This document shows, in pieces, positions 1 through 6,288 of a stretch of DNA of 14,080 bases. A model generated the notes under the pieces. It did not search any database. It worked only from the letters and a program-made list of their open reading frames with translations, and was not told where the DNA came from. Position 1 is the first letter of the stretch. Every line of letters begins with the position of its first letter. The stretch is from an uncultured Clostridia bacterium (GTDB taxonomy: Bacteria; Bacillota; Clostridia; TANB77; CAG-508): the NCBI GenBank assembly GCA_934162615.1, contig CAKPJK010000032.1:1-14080 (forward strand), in the 5' to 3' direction. The translations under genes were made by a program, and so were the position numbers.

Positions 1-185
1 CTTATCCATACACATAGTGATCCTATTATGTTTTTGTCTTCGTCTTCTGCTAGTATTACTTCTGGTTTCCAGTTTGGTTTCTTTACTTCTGCCCATTCTA
101 GTGATTGTTGAAAGTTACATCTTTCGTTTCCTTCTAAAAATTTTTTGTATTGTTGTTTCGATTCTTCGTCTTCTACAAATCTCAT
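1..185 (-). CDS. FemAB/FemX-like peptidoglycan bridge aminoacyltransferase, N-terminal fragment (runs off left edge)
   Basis: Reading leftward from an ATG at 185-183 there is an open frame of 61 complete codons with no stop before the window edge. The start is preceded by a strong GGAGG (197-201), 11 nt away. The translation contains NFQQSLEWAEVKKPNWKP at about residues 24-41, followed by an acidic turn and IIGSLCVW. This matches the start of the first GNAT-like domain of the FemA/FemB/FemX family, where a [LF]xQSxxWAExK motif precedes a strand with a conserved Trp and a turn. These enzymes use aminoacyl-tRNA to add amino acids to the lipid II stem peptide on the cytoplasmic side of the membrane. 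The gene has its own promoter and lies downstream of the mrnC terminator, so it is probably a separate transcription unit. Only the first 61 residues of a protein usually above 330 residues are visible, so the substrate amino acid cannot be told. A related GNAT-fold protein is the main alternative. Confidence 0.7.
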   Translation of the reverse strand, partial: MRFVEDEESKQQYKKFLEGNERCNFQQSLEWAEVKKPNWKPEVILAEDEDKNIIGSLCVWI

Positions 186-224
186 TTTTATTTTTTCCTC
201 CTAATATTATTTGCAATTATTCAT

Positions 225-253
225 ATTTTACACCAGACAAGGGAATTTTACAA
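225..253 (-). promoter_or_regulatory. Sigma-A type promoter for the FemX-like gene
   Basis: On the minus strand there is a -35 TTGTAA (248-253), a 17-nt spacer and a -10 TAAAAT (225-230), about 40 nt upstream of the ATG at 185. The spacing is ideal and the hexamers match the consensus at 4 and 5 of 6 positions. Copies of TGTAAAW recur upstream and over this promoter (see findings). Confidence 0.5.
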
Positions 254-311
254 GTGATTTTACAGAAAATTTACATTGCTTACTATAATTCTGTTGCAAT
301 TTTTATTTATA

Positions 312-342
312 TAAAAAATAAGATACATTATAGTACCTTATT
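312..342 (-). terminator. Rho-independent terminator at the end of mrnC
   Basis: The minus-strand RNA can form a 10-bp stem (arms 333-342 and 317-326, with one G-U pair) around a 6-nt loop, followed directly by a U-rich tract (316-313). The 5' arm includes the mrnC stop codon at 338-340. This placement ends the rbgA-mrnC transcript before the FemX-like gene. Confidence 0.7.
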
Positions 343-736
343 GTTCTGTTTTTTGTAAAATTTCTCTTAATCTATCAGTTTGTTTCGTCAAATATAAATA
401 CCCTATTAAAGCCTCAAAAGCTGTTGAATACATATAATCTTGGACATTAGCATTTTTAGGTAAATGATGATTTTCTGCATTTCTTCCTCTTCTTACAATG
501 TCTTGTTCCTTTTCTGTTAAATCATCATATATCTTTTTTAATGTCTCGGCTTGTGCTTGAGCCTTAACGTGTTTTATTGCCTCTATATGTAACGCATGTG
601 GTTTTAATTTTGTTTCATTTACTAATTTTGTTCTTATATATAATTCGTAAACGCAATCTCCAACATATGCCCAAGTTAGTGGTGGCATCATATTTACTTC
701 TTGTTCGTCTTTTTTTAATTCTATATAATCGTTCAA
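338..736 (-). CDS. mrnC: Mini-ribonuclease III (MrnC)
   Basis: A 132-residue protein consisting of a lone RNase III catalytic domain without a dsRNA-binding domain, which is the MrnC architecture (usual length 130-145). The signature WAYVGDCVYELYIR lies at residues 22-35, with the catalytic Asp27 and Glu31. The second acidic helix is FEALIGYLYL (107-116), with Glu108 as metal ligand. In Bacillus subtilis the enzyme trims the ends of 23S rRNA in 50S precursors. The start is TTG at 736-734: a very strong GGGAGG sits 7-8 nt upstream and no ATG is well placed. The first internal Met pair (16-17) lies only a few residues before the fold begins and has no comparable ribosome binding site. The gene follows rbgA by 13 nt and its ribosome binding site abuts the rbgA stop, so the two are co-transcribed and probably translationally coupled. 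Confidence 0.93.
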   Translation of the reverse strand: MNDYIELKKDEQEVNMMPPLTWAYVGDCVYELYIRTKLVNETKLKPHALHIEAIKHVKAQAQAETLKKIYDDLTEKEQDIVRRGRNAENHHLPKNANVQDYMYSTAFEALIGYLYLTKQTDRLREILQKTEQ

Positions 737-749
737 TATTTTCCCTCCC

Positions 750-1700
750 TTAAGGACATTCTATTGTTATTTTTCCTAATTTTCCATTTTTAAATTCGTC
801 TAGTATTAATCTTGATGTTTTTTCTTCGTCTATTCTTCCACCAGACATTATGCATCCTCTTTTTTTGCCTATTTCTAGCATAATTTCATAAATATTAACG
901 TTTTCCGGTTGATCTTGTTTTAATTTTTCTTCTATAAATTCTTCATCTAATTTATATCTTTCACATAATTTTTTTCTGTAATTTTCTAATAAAAATTTTG
1001 TTAATTGATATGCGATTTCCAACTTGTCCAATATTTCTTCTTTTATTGAGCCTGTAAAACACAAGTGTAATGCCACTTCTTCACTTTCAAATTTAGGCCA
1101 TAAAACTCCTGGTGTATCCAGTAGTTCTATTTTTTCGTTTATTCTAATCCATTGTTTTTGTTTTGTAACTCCTGGTTTGTTTCCAACTCCAGCTGTTGTT
1201 CTTTTTGATATTCTATTTATAAATGATGATTTACCGACATTTGGTATTCCTAATATCATTGCTCTTATTTTTCTTCCTGTTCTTCCTTTTTCTGCATGAG
1301 CATCTAAATCTATTTGCATTATTTTTTCTATTTGTCTAATACATTCGTCTATTCCTCTTCCTGAGTTTGAGTCTACCAATACTGCTGATATGTTTTTCTT
1401 TTTGAAATGTTCAACCCATAATTTGTTTTGTCTGTCATCTGATAAATCGCATTTATTTAGTACTATTATTTTCTTTTTATTTTTTGTTATTTCTGCAATA
1501 TTTGGATTTTGACTTGATATTGGTATACGTGCATCTAATAGTTCTATTACTATATCTATTAATTTTAAGTCTTGTATTATTTGTTTTTTTGTTTTGGCCA
1601 TATGGCCAGGGTACCAGTTAATTCCGACTTTAGTTAACTTTTCTTCTTGATTGTTATTTTTCTTTTCTGCTCTAATTTTTCTTTTTTGATACATATCCAT
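750..1700 (-). CDS. rbgA: Ribosome biogenesis GTPase A (RbgA/YlqF)
   Basis: A 316-residue circularly permuted GTPase. The diagnostic INWYPGHMAK is at residues 27-36 and DARIP at 56-60. G4 is NKCD (82-85), G1/P-loop is GIPNVGKSS (151-159), G2 lies around GVT (177-179) and G3 is DTPG (195-198). The order G4-G1-G2-G3 defines the YlqF/YawG family. The C-terminal ANTAR-like RNA-binding helical domain (about 205-300) is present, with a CIMSGGRID turn (283-291). RbgA acts in late 50S assembly, promoting incorporation of late proteins such as uL16, and its GTPase is stimulated by the ribosome. The ATG at 1700 has AAGGA about 11 nt upstream. A second ATG two codons on (MDM) is an alternative start that changes little. 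The gene lies 69 nt after the endonuclease gene, and no clear promoter or terminator is visible in that gap. Confidence 0.96.
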   Translation of the reverse strand: MDMYQKRKIRAEKKNNNQEEKLTKVGINWYPGHMAKTKKQIIQDLKLIDIVIELLDARIPISSQNPNIAEITKNKKKIIVLNKCDLSDDRQNKLWVEHFKKKNISAVLVDSNSGRGIDECIRQIEKIMQIDLDAHAEKGRTGRKIRAMILGIPNVGKSSFINRISKRTTAGVGNKPGVTKQKQWIRINEKIELLDTPGVLWPKFESEEVALHLCFTGSIKEEILDKLEIAYQLTKFLLENYRKKLCERYKLDEEFIEEKLKQDQPENVNIYEIMLEIGKKRGCIMSGGRIDEEKTSRLILDEFKNGKLGKITIECP

Positions 1701-1769
1701 TTATTTCACTTCCTTTTTGTAGTTTATAGCCATATTTTATGGTATATTATTTAATTATATCTCTTATAT

Positions 1770-2891
1770 TTAAAATCCATAATACTTTTTCACATTGTCA
1801 TATGATAATTTTTCAAAAAACATTTTTCCAGTAATAGTTGGTTTTAGTTGTCGTACACGATCTATGTTAAATGAAATCAAACTGTCTTTTTCATAGCAAT
1901 CCCTAATATATACAAAAAATAAAGGATTTATTTTATATCCAGAAATTCTGCCATTTCCGCCTCTTTCTCTTCTTGGTTGTAGTTTTTCTTTTTTTATACA
2001 TACAGTGTTTTCTTCTATTGATGCACCCATATTTTCCAAAAATCTCTTTAGTGCTTTTGGAGTCCACACTTTATAATGATTTCTTCCGGCTGGGCGTATT
2101 TCACCTTCTAAATTTGCCCATATTGATATTTGATTTACAGGAATCATAACTAAATTACCATAACAATCTTCTGTGCATAAAACATCTGCATATTTTTTTC
2201 TATAATTATTCGTTACTGCTAAATTAACACTTTCGTCAGAAAATTTATTAATATTATGTCCCATTGATTCAAAGAAATTTAAATTTTTTTGTTCTAACAA
2301 CATATCTTTAAATTGTGGGTATCTTTCAATAAAGTTATCAGTTATTTTTATTTTTCCATCTTCTCCATATTTTGGTAGATCTGGTTCACTTGCTTTTGCA
2401 CCTTGTTCTTTAAATTCTATTGTATAAATATTTAAATCCATAACTGTTATTAAGGCACTATCAATACCATTGCATCCACCTGCTTGAATCAGCATACGGC
2501 TTTTATCACTGTTATAGTAGACATATCTTGGAACTAATGAATATGATTTCAGTAATGCTTTTATATTTTTATTTATTATATCCTTGTTGTTGTTTAAACA
2601 ATTGTGGAACTGGTTTAACTCAAACATATTCGCTAATGTTTGAGCATAAACGCATTCACTAAATACTGCTGGTTGAATATTTTTTCCAGTTTCGTAGCTT
2701 TTTGCTATTTGATTTGCCAAAGCAGGACATTTTTTCTCTATTTGTAGTAAATCCATCAAATTTCTTCGTGCAATTGCTTTTTTCCACAAATCGTTTCTTG
2801 TTCTTTTATCATAAATTACTTCTTGCTTTTTTATTTTATAAAATTCTTTCATTATTTCTGATTGCAATTTTGTTAATGGTATTTCACTCAT
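1770..2891 (-). CDS. Probable type II restriction endonuclease, PD-(D/E)xK type
   Basis: A 373-residue protein encoded directly downstream of a DNA methyltransferase. I do not recognise a named restriction enzyme family with certainty. Residues 138-161 read like a PD-(D/E)xK core: GGCNGID with Asp144, a hydrophobic strand, then IEFKE with Glu159 and Lys161 (D-x14-E-x-K). An upstream helix with Glu79 (SECVYAQ) could supply a further acidic residue. The N-terminal 120 residues are helical and basic. The C-terminal half carries RRERGGNGR (307-315), a plausible DNA-contact segment. There is no helicase or translocase domain, which argues for a simple type II enzyme. The ATG at 2891 is the only reasonable start, because an in-frame TGA lies just upstream. 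Shine-Dalgarno pairing next to it is poor; the clear AAAGGG lies 45 nt upstream across a perfect hairpin. An alternative is another nuclease of a phage-defence pair. The call rests mainly on context plus the motif. Confidence 0.7.
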   Translation of the reverse strand: MSEIPLTKLQSEIMKEFYKIKKQEVIYDKRTRNDLWKKAIARRNLMDLLQIEKKCPALANQIAKSYETGKNIQPAVFSECVYAQTLANMFELNQFHNCLNNNKDIINKNIKALLKSYSLVPRYVYYNSDKSRMLIQAGGCNGIDSALITVMDLNIYTIEFKEQGAKASEPDLPKYGEDGKIKITDNFIERYPQFKDMLLEQKNLNFFESMGHNINKFSDESVNLAVTNNYRKKYADVLCTEDCYGNLVMIPVNQISIWANLEGEIRPAGRNHYKVWTPKALKRFLENMGASIEENTVCIKKEKLQPRRERGGNGRISGYKINPLFFVYIRDCYEKDSLISFNIDRVRQLKPTITGKMFFEKLSYDNVKKYYGF

Positions 2892-2904
2892 ATTTTGTCT
2901 TATA

Positions 2905-2935
2905 ATTAATCAATTATTTTAATTAATTGATTAAT
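2905..2935. repeat. Perfect 12-bp inverted repeat between methyltransferase and endonuclease genes
   Basis: ATTAATCAATTA (2905-2916) and its exact reverse complement (2924-2935) flank a 7-nt spacer. On the minus-strand transcript this forms a 12-bp A-U-rich hairpin placed precisely between AAAGGG (ending at 2936) and the endonuclease ATG (2891). No U-tract follows, so it is not a typical terminator. It could be an RNA translational control element or a dyad operator in the DNA. Confidence 0.85.
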
Positions 2936-2947
2936 CCCTTTCTTTTA

Positions 2948-4501
2948 TTAGTTTTTATTGTTCTTTATATTAAAAAAATTATTTGAATGAATATTGTCAA
3001 AAACCTCAGCATTTTCTTTAATTTTTAAAATATTTAATATCATGTTATTAATTTTATTTTTGTATTCTTCTGGAAATTTTATGTTTTCTTGTTTTTCTCC
3101 TGCATTTAATTTGAATTTTTTGTATTGACTTTCTTTGTTAATCATATCTATTGCGATGTTTTTGAATTTTTCTTTTTCTTTGCTATCTAAAAGGTTTAAT
3201 GGTATTGGCATTTTTTCAAGTAATCCTTTTGGATATGTTATCCCTCCATCATAAATTCTCCACCACCAATATGCAAAACTTGAATTTATTATGCAATATA
3301 CAAAATAAAATGCATCCTCTTCTTCAAAATTTAATGTGATTGATCCTTTTCTCGCTAATTTTTTTGAGGAAGCCGTTGTATTGTATCTGCATGTATTTGG
3401 CATATTAATTAAAAATTTATTTGCATCTTTAGTTACTAAATCTTTTATAGTATATTGAGAATTATTAATCCAACTTTTATATATTTGTTTTAATCTTTTA
3501 TCTATTTTTTTAAATTCTTTATTTTTTTCATCAATAATTTGATATTCATTTGGAAGTACTTTTTCTAAAACTTTGCATTTTAGCAATTTATTTCTTTCTT
3601 CGTTTTTGAATCTGATCATTGGAGTAATTTTAAATCCTTTTTTTTCATCTGATTTTTTTAATAAAGTTATTGCTGCTCTAACCGAATTTGCTGTATTAGT
3701 ATTAAAAATTCCATGTTTTCTACCACAAAAGATATTTCCTGGTACATTGTCAAAATTAACTATAAATCCATTTCCATATTTGCACATATTTTGTCTTAAT
3801 GAATAAAATTTATTTCCTGAAATAAAGCTATATGGTGTTATTATAACTGTTGATTCACTTTGTTTAAAAATCTTGTCCATGAAGGCTGAATAATATTCAT
3901 GTGAATCCTCTATAACTTTTGATTCATCCCATTCTTTTTTTATCTCTTTGAAATTTGCGTATGGAGGATTTGCTATTGTTTTGCAATTATTTGGAAGCAC
4001 TATATTTTTATTTAAAAAATCGCCACATATATCATGTATTTTGTTTTTTAAGTCATTTCCATATTTTTTTATTATTATAGTTTTGCATATTTTTAGTGCT
4101 ATTTTATCTGAGTCATATAAATATACTCTTCCAGCCTTTAATGCTTCTTTGGCTTGTTTTTCTCCTATATATTCTAGATATGTTAGTATAAGTTTGCCTG
4201 TGCCACATGCAACATCACATATATTTTCGCCTTCACATTTTGAAAGCCATTCACTCATTATAAGTGCTGCATCATCTGGCGTATAATATTGTCCACTTTT
4301 TTTCTTGTTTATTTTATCTTCTATTGCTAGACCAATTTCATACAGTTCGCCAAAGTTTTTTGTATCTAAGAATTCATTTTCCTCTTTTTTCAAAACATAT
4401 TCACAAATTTCGTTCCATGTTTTTTCCAAACCTATTTCTTTTATATCTTCAATATATTGATTTAAATTGTATTCGCTGTATTTTTGCATATTTTTATTCA
4501 T
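2948..4501 (-). CDS. Type II N6-adenine DNA methyltransferase (gamma class)
   Basis: A 517-residue S-adenosylmethionine-dependent methyltransferase. Residues 69-75 (SGQYYTP) are the start-of-domain motif shared with HsdM and Eco57I/TaqI-type enzymes. Motif I, the SAM-binding DVACGTGKL, is at 96-104. Motif IV, the catalytic NPPY, is at 178-181 and marks an amino-methyltransferase acting on adenine. Motif I precedes motif IV and the target-recognition region is C-terminal (about 330-460, with an aromatic NSSFAYWWW segment at 406-414), as in the gamma class. The ATG at 4501 has GAAAGGA 6-7 nt upstream. The product should protect host DNA from the endonuclease encoded next. The methylase-first order fits the need to modify before cutting. 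No HsdS specificity gene is nearby, so a type I system is unlikely. The recognition sequence cannot be inferred. Confidence 0.9.
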   Translation of the reverse strand: MNKNMQKYSEYNLNQYIEDIKEIGLEKTWNEICEYVLKKEENEFLDTKNFGELYEIGLAIEDKINKKKSGQYYTPDDAALIMSEWLSKCEGENICDVACGTGKLILTYLEYIGEKQAKEALKAGRVYLYDSDKIALKICKTIIIKKYGNDLKNKIHDICGDFLNKNIVLPNNCKTIANPPYANFKEIKKEWDESKVIEDSHEYYSAFMDKIFKQSESTVIITPYSFISGNKFYSLRQNMCKYGNGFIVNFDNVPGNIFCGRKHGIFNTNTANSVRAAITLLKKSDEKKGFKITPMIRFKNEERNKLLKCKVLEKVLPNEYQIIDEKNKEFKKIDKRLKQIYKSWINNSQYTIKDLVTKDANKFLINMPNTCRYNTTASSKKLARKGSITLNFEEEDAFYFVYCIINSSFAYWWWRIYDGGITYPKGLLEKMPIPLNLLDSKEKEKFKNIAIDMINKESQYKKFKLNAGEKQENIKFPEEYKNKINNMILNILKIKENAEVFDNIHSNNFFNIKNNKN

Positions 4502-4558
4502 TTTTTATCCTTTCGTGTATGCCTCTAAACTTTGACAAATTTATAAACAAATCTGAAA

Positions 4559-4586
4559 ATTTTATATTTCTGTTTTTTTCTTACAA
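4559..4586 (-). promoter_or_regulatory. Candidate promoter for the restriction-modification pair
   Basis: On the minus strand TTGTAA (4581-4586), a 16-nt spacer and TAAAAT (4559-4564) lie about 58 nt upstream of the methyltransferase ATG. The -35 overlaps the stop codon of the upstream membrane gene. A TTTGTCAAA sequence (4531-4539) between this promoter and the start resembles a degenerate Spo0A box, but this may be chance in AT-rich DNA. Confidence 0.4.
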
Positions 4587-5057
4587 AGTTCTATAATTAT
4601 TTTTGTCTGCTCTATCATCTAATTTTCTATCAAATTCTTCATTTTTGTAGAACCAATCTGTTTTCTTATCTGTTGGATTTTCTTTTCTATTTTTATCTAA
4701 AAGTAAGTCTATTAAAACTGCTAAAGGTAATATTATTCCTATCATAGAAAACATTAAATCTGTACTTTGTGCAACTGTTAATGCATCATGTGACATTATA
4801 CTTAATTTATTAGTTACATCATTTCCAAAATATAATGCATGTATTGTAAGATATAAAAGGCTTCCTACTAATTTTCTTTTTACAATTAATACTAAACATA
4901 CTAAAGTTGCAAATAATATTGCAATTTCAAACCCTTCGTTTATTGGAGTCATTCCTAAAAAGTCTTTTCCTGTTTGTGCTGCTAAAGTTATTATAATTCT
5001 TATAATCCAAAATACTATCATAAACATTACTAATAAATATGTTGAAAATTTTTTCAT
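4581..5057 (-). CDS. Four-helix membrane protein of unknown function
   Basis: A 158-residue hydrophobic protein that I cannot assign to a named family. Predicted membrane segments lie at about residues 5-26, 41-60, 64-79 and 101-120. A hydrophilic C-terminal tail (121-158) is rich in Lys and Asp and contains DWFYKNEEFDRKLDDRAD (134-151). The composition of this tail suggests a cytoplasmic interaction segment. The ATG at 5057 has AAAGGAG with good spacing. The gene stands alone between the terminator of the DUF1292 gene and the methyltransferase, so it is probably its own unit, although no promoter with good hexamers is evident in the 132-nt gap. That gap also contains an 8-codon open frame behind a GAGG sequence, described under findings. 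No catalytic motif or transporter signature is visible. Confidence 0.85.
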   Translation of the reverse strand: MKKFSTYLLVMFMIVFWIIRIIITLAAQTGKDFLGMTPINEGFEIAILFATLVCLVLIVKRKLVGSLLYLTIHALYFGNDVTNKLSIMSHDALTVAQSTDLMFSMIGIILPLAVLIDLLLDKNRKENPTDKKTDWFYKNEEFDRKLDDRADKNNYRTL

Positions 5058-5155
5058 AATTTTTCTCTCCTTTTTTATTTACTTTTGTTTTAAATGCTCT
5101 GCCATATTTATCCTCTACAGAAATTTTAAATACTATGATAAATTTCTTAGAGTAT

Positions 5156-5179
5156 AAAAAAGAGCGGAGTATCCGCCCT
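5156..5179 (-). terminator. Rho-independent terminator after the DUF1292 gene
   Basis: The minus-strand RNA forms an 8-bp GC-rich stem, AGGGCGGA with TCCGCTCT (one G-U pair), around a 3-nt loop. A run of T residues follows (5160-5156). It lies just beyond the stop codon of the DUF1292 gene and closes the ireB-ruvX-DUF1292 operon. Confidence 0.9.
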
Positions 5180-5189
5180 ATTCTTAAAA

Positions 5190-5498
5190 TTAATCTACAA
5201 AATCAAAATCATCTTTAAATTTTTCTTTGAATATTTCAAATACTTTGTTTAATGTTTCTTCATCCTCTACACTTACATATGATTCTTCTTCTGAATCTTC
5301 GTCATCATTGTCTTCTACTTTTAGTATTACTACTTCTCCTTCATCTTCTTCTCCTTCGTCTGTTACAGGTAATAATACAACATATTCTTCGTCATCTAAA
5401 TCAATTAAATCTAAGAATTCAAATTTAACTTCGTTTCCTTCTTCATCATTTAATATTACTATGTTATCTAATTCTTCTCCTTCATAATTTTCGTTCAT
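5190..5498 (-). CDS. yrzB: DUF1292 family acidic protein (YrzB-like)
   Basis: A 102-residue, strongly acidic protein. The DUF1292 fold is seen as IVILNDEEGNEVKFEFLDLI (residues 13-32), then a strand EYVVLLPV and a second hydrophobic strand VVILKV, followed by an acidic linker and a C-terminal helix with VSVEDEETLNKVFEIF. This is the typical YrzB layout: beta strands of an ApaG/YrzB-like barrel plus a terminal helix. The function of the family is unknown. The length is normal to slightly long because of the extra Asp/Glu-rich segment (about residues 47-75). The ATG at 5498 has AAAGGAG about 9 nt upstream. It follows ruvX by 68 nt, the same order as in the Bacillus alaS-yrzL-ruvX-yrzB cluster, and is closed by a strong terminator. 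The gap contains a promoter-like sequence, so it may be transcribed separately as well. Confidence 0.9.
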   Translation of the reverse strand: MNENYEGEELDNIVILNDEEGNEVKFEFLDLIDLDDEEYVVLLPVTDEGEEDEGEVVILKVEDNDDEDSEEESYVSVEDEETLNKVFEIFKEKFKDDFDFVD

Positions 5499-5530
5499 AA
5501 TATAATTCTCCTTTCAAATTTATTATCACT

Positions 5531-5559
5531 ATAATATCGTATTTTATAAATTTTTGCAA
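5531..5559 (-). promoter_or_regulatory. Candidate internal promoter upstream of the DUF1292 gene
   Basis: On the minus strand TTGCAA (5554-5559), a 17-nt spacer and TATTAT (5531-5536) lie in the ruvX-DUF1292 gap, about 33 nt before the start codon. Spacing is ideal and the hexamers match at 4 and 5 of 6 positions. Confidence 0.45.
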
Positions 5560-5566
5560 CTGTTTT

Positions 5567-5983
5567 TTAATTTTTTTTGTTTATATATGTTTCTAAAATA
5601 TATACCGCAGATATAGTATCTACAATATCTCTTTTTTTATTCTTATTGACTTCTAAAAAATTCATAGTTTTATGTGCTGCTACTGTTGTTAAACGCTCAT
5701 CTATAGTTTCAATTTTAATTTTGTTGTATTTGCATTTTAGTTTATGTATAAATTGTTCTGTTTTTTCTGCTCTTACTGTTTTTTCACCTTTTAAATTATA
5801 TGGCATTCCTACAACCAATGTGTCAACTTCATATTTTTCTAATATTTCGTCTAATCTTCTTAAAACTATTTTATCTGAATTATTTCTTTGTATTGTTTCT
5901 AAACCTTGTGCTGTTATATTTAGTGGATCTGTTATTGCTATTCCAACACGTGCATCTCCATAGTCTATTCCTAATTTTCTCAT
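5567..5983 (-). CDS. ruvX: Putative Holliday junction resolvase / pre-16S rRNA nuclease RuvX (YqgF)
   Basis: A 138-residue RNase H-fold nuclease of normal family length. The N-terminal strand LGIDYGDARVGIAITDP (residues 4-20) carries the first catalytic Asp7. TLVVGMPYNLKG (55-66) is the conserved GxPxxxxG-type loop. IETIDERLTT (91-100) has the conserved DER with Glu96. DIVDTISAVYIL (119-130) supplies the last acidic residues (Asp119, Asp122). YqgF/RuvX proteins were first proposed as Holliday junction resolvases. In Escherichia coli YqgF acts in maturation of the 5' end of 16S rRNA, so either role is possible here. The ATG at 5983 overlaps the ireB stop by one base (TAATG), so translation is coupled. 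The order ireB-ruvX-DUF1292 is conserved in Firmicutes. Confidence 0.95.
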   Translation of the reverse strand: MRKLGIDYGDARVGIAITDPLNITAQGLETIQRNNSDKIVLRRLDEILEKYEVDTLVVGMPYNLKGEKTVRAEKTEQFIHKLKCKYNKIKIETIDERLTTVAAHKTMNFLEVNKNKKRDIVDTISAVYILETYINKKN

Positions 5984-6246
5984 TATTCGTCCTCTAATCC
6001 TAAACCAATATAACTTTTTACCATTTTTTCTAGCAATTCATCTCTTTCTATTGTTCTAATTTTGTTTCTTGCATCATTATAACTTGTTATATATGTTGGA
6101 TCTCCTGATAGGATGTAACCAACTATTTGGTTTATTGGGTTATATCCTTTTTCTGTTAATGCTTCATATACATCTTTCAATATTTCTTTTGCCTTTGTGC
6201 TTTCTTCTCTTTCAACTTGAAAGCTCATTGTTTTATCAAAATCCAT
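5983..6246 (-). CDS. ireB: IreB-family regulatory phosphoprotein (DUF965/YrzL)
   Basis: An 87-residue protein. The N-terminus MDFDKTMSFQVE contains the Thr of the family (Thr6) that is phosphorylated in Enterococcus faecalis IreB by the PASTA kinase IreK. The rest shows the conserved KEILKDVYEALTEKGYNPINQ (with VGYILSGDPTYIT) and ARNKIRTIERDELLEKMV. In E. faecalis IreB negatively controls cephalosporin resistance and works with IreK and the phosphatase IreP; neither of those genes is in this window. I chose the ATG at 6246. An in-frame GTG six codons upstream (6264) would place the start before the ribosome binding site, whereas AAAGGAGAG sits 8 nt in front of this ATG. The gene is preceded by the GAF protein gene by 42 nt and overlaps ruvX. 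alaS, its usual upstream partner, is not here. Confidence 0.94.
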   Translation of the reverse strand: MDFDKTMSFQVEREESTKAKEILKDVYEALTEKGYNPINQIVGYILSGDPTYITSYNDARNKIRTIERDELLEKMVKSYIGLGLEDE

Positions 6247-6288
6247 TCCTATCTCTCCTTTCACTTTGCCTAATTATAATATTTTAAG

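Noticed and set aside
17..358. Plus-strand open frame of 113 codons rich in Leu and Phe
   Set aside because: It is antisense to the FemX-like gene and its promoter region; the hydrophobic composition results from reading the complement of A-rich coding sequence.
1730..1742. CCATATTTTATGG palindrome upstream of rbgA
   Set aside because: Only a 5-bp stem with a 3-nt centre; too short to claim an operator or terminator in AT-rich DNA.
1770..4501. Type I restriction-modification or BREX-like interpretation of the methylase pair
   Set aside because: There is no HsdS specificity subunit, HsdR helicase or other BREX/DISARM component nearby, and the endonuclease-like protein has no ATPase motifs.
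4531..4539. TTTGTCAAA resembling a Spo0A box before the methyltransferase
   Set aside because: It fits only the relaxed consensus, is made mostly of A/T, and there is no biological reason to expect Spo0A control of this cassette.
5227..5487. Plus-strand Ser-rich open frame
   Set aside because: This is the exact complement of the acidic DUF1292 gene, where GAA/GAT codons read as Ser/Thr codons.
5983..6264. GTG start at 6264 for IreB
   Set aside because: It would place the AAAGGAG ribosome site inside the coding sequence; the ATG at 6246 has the correct spacing and yields the family N-terminus.
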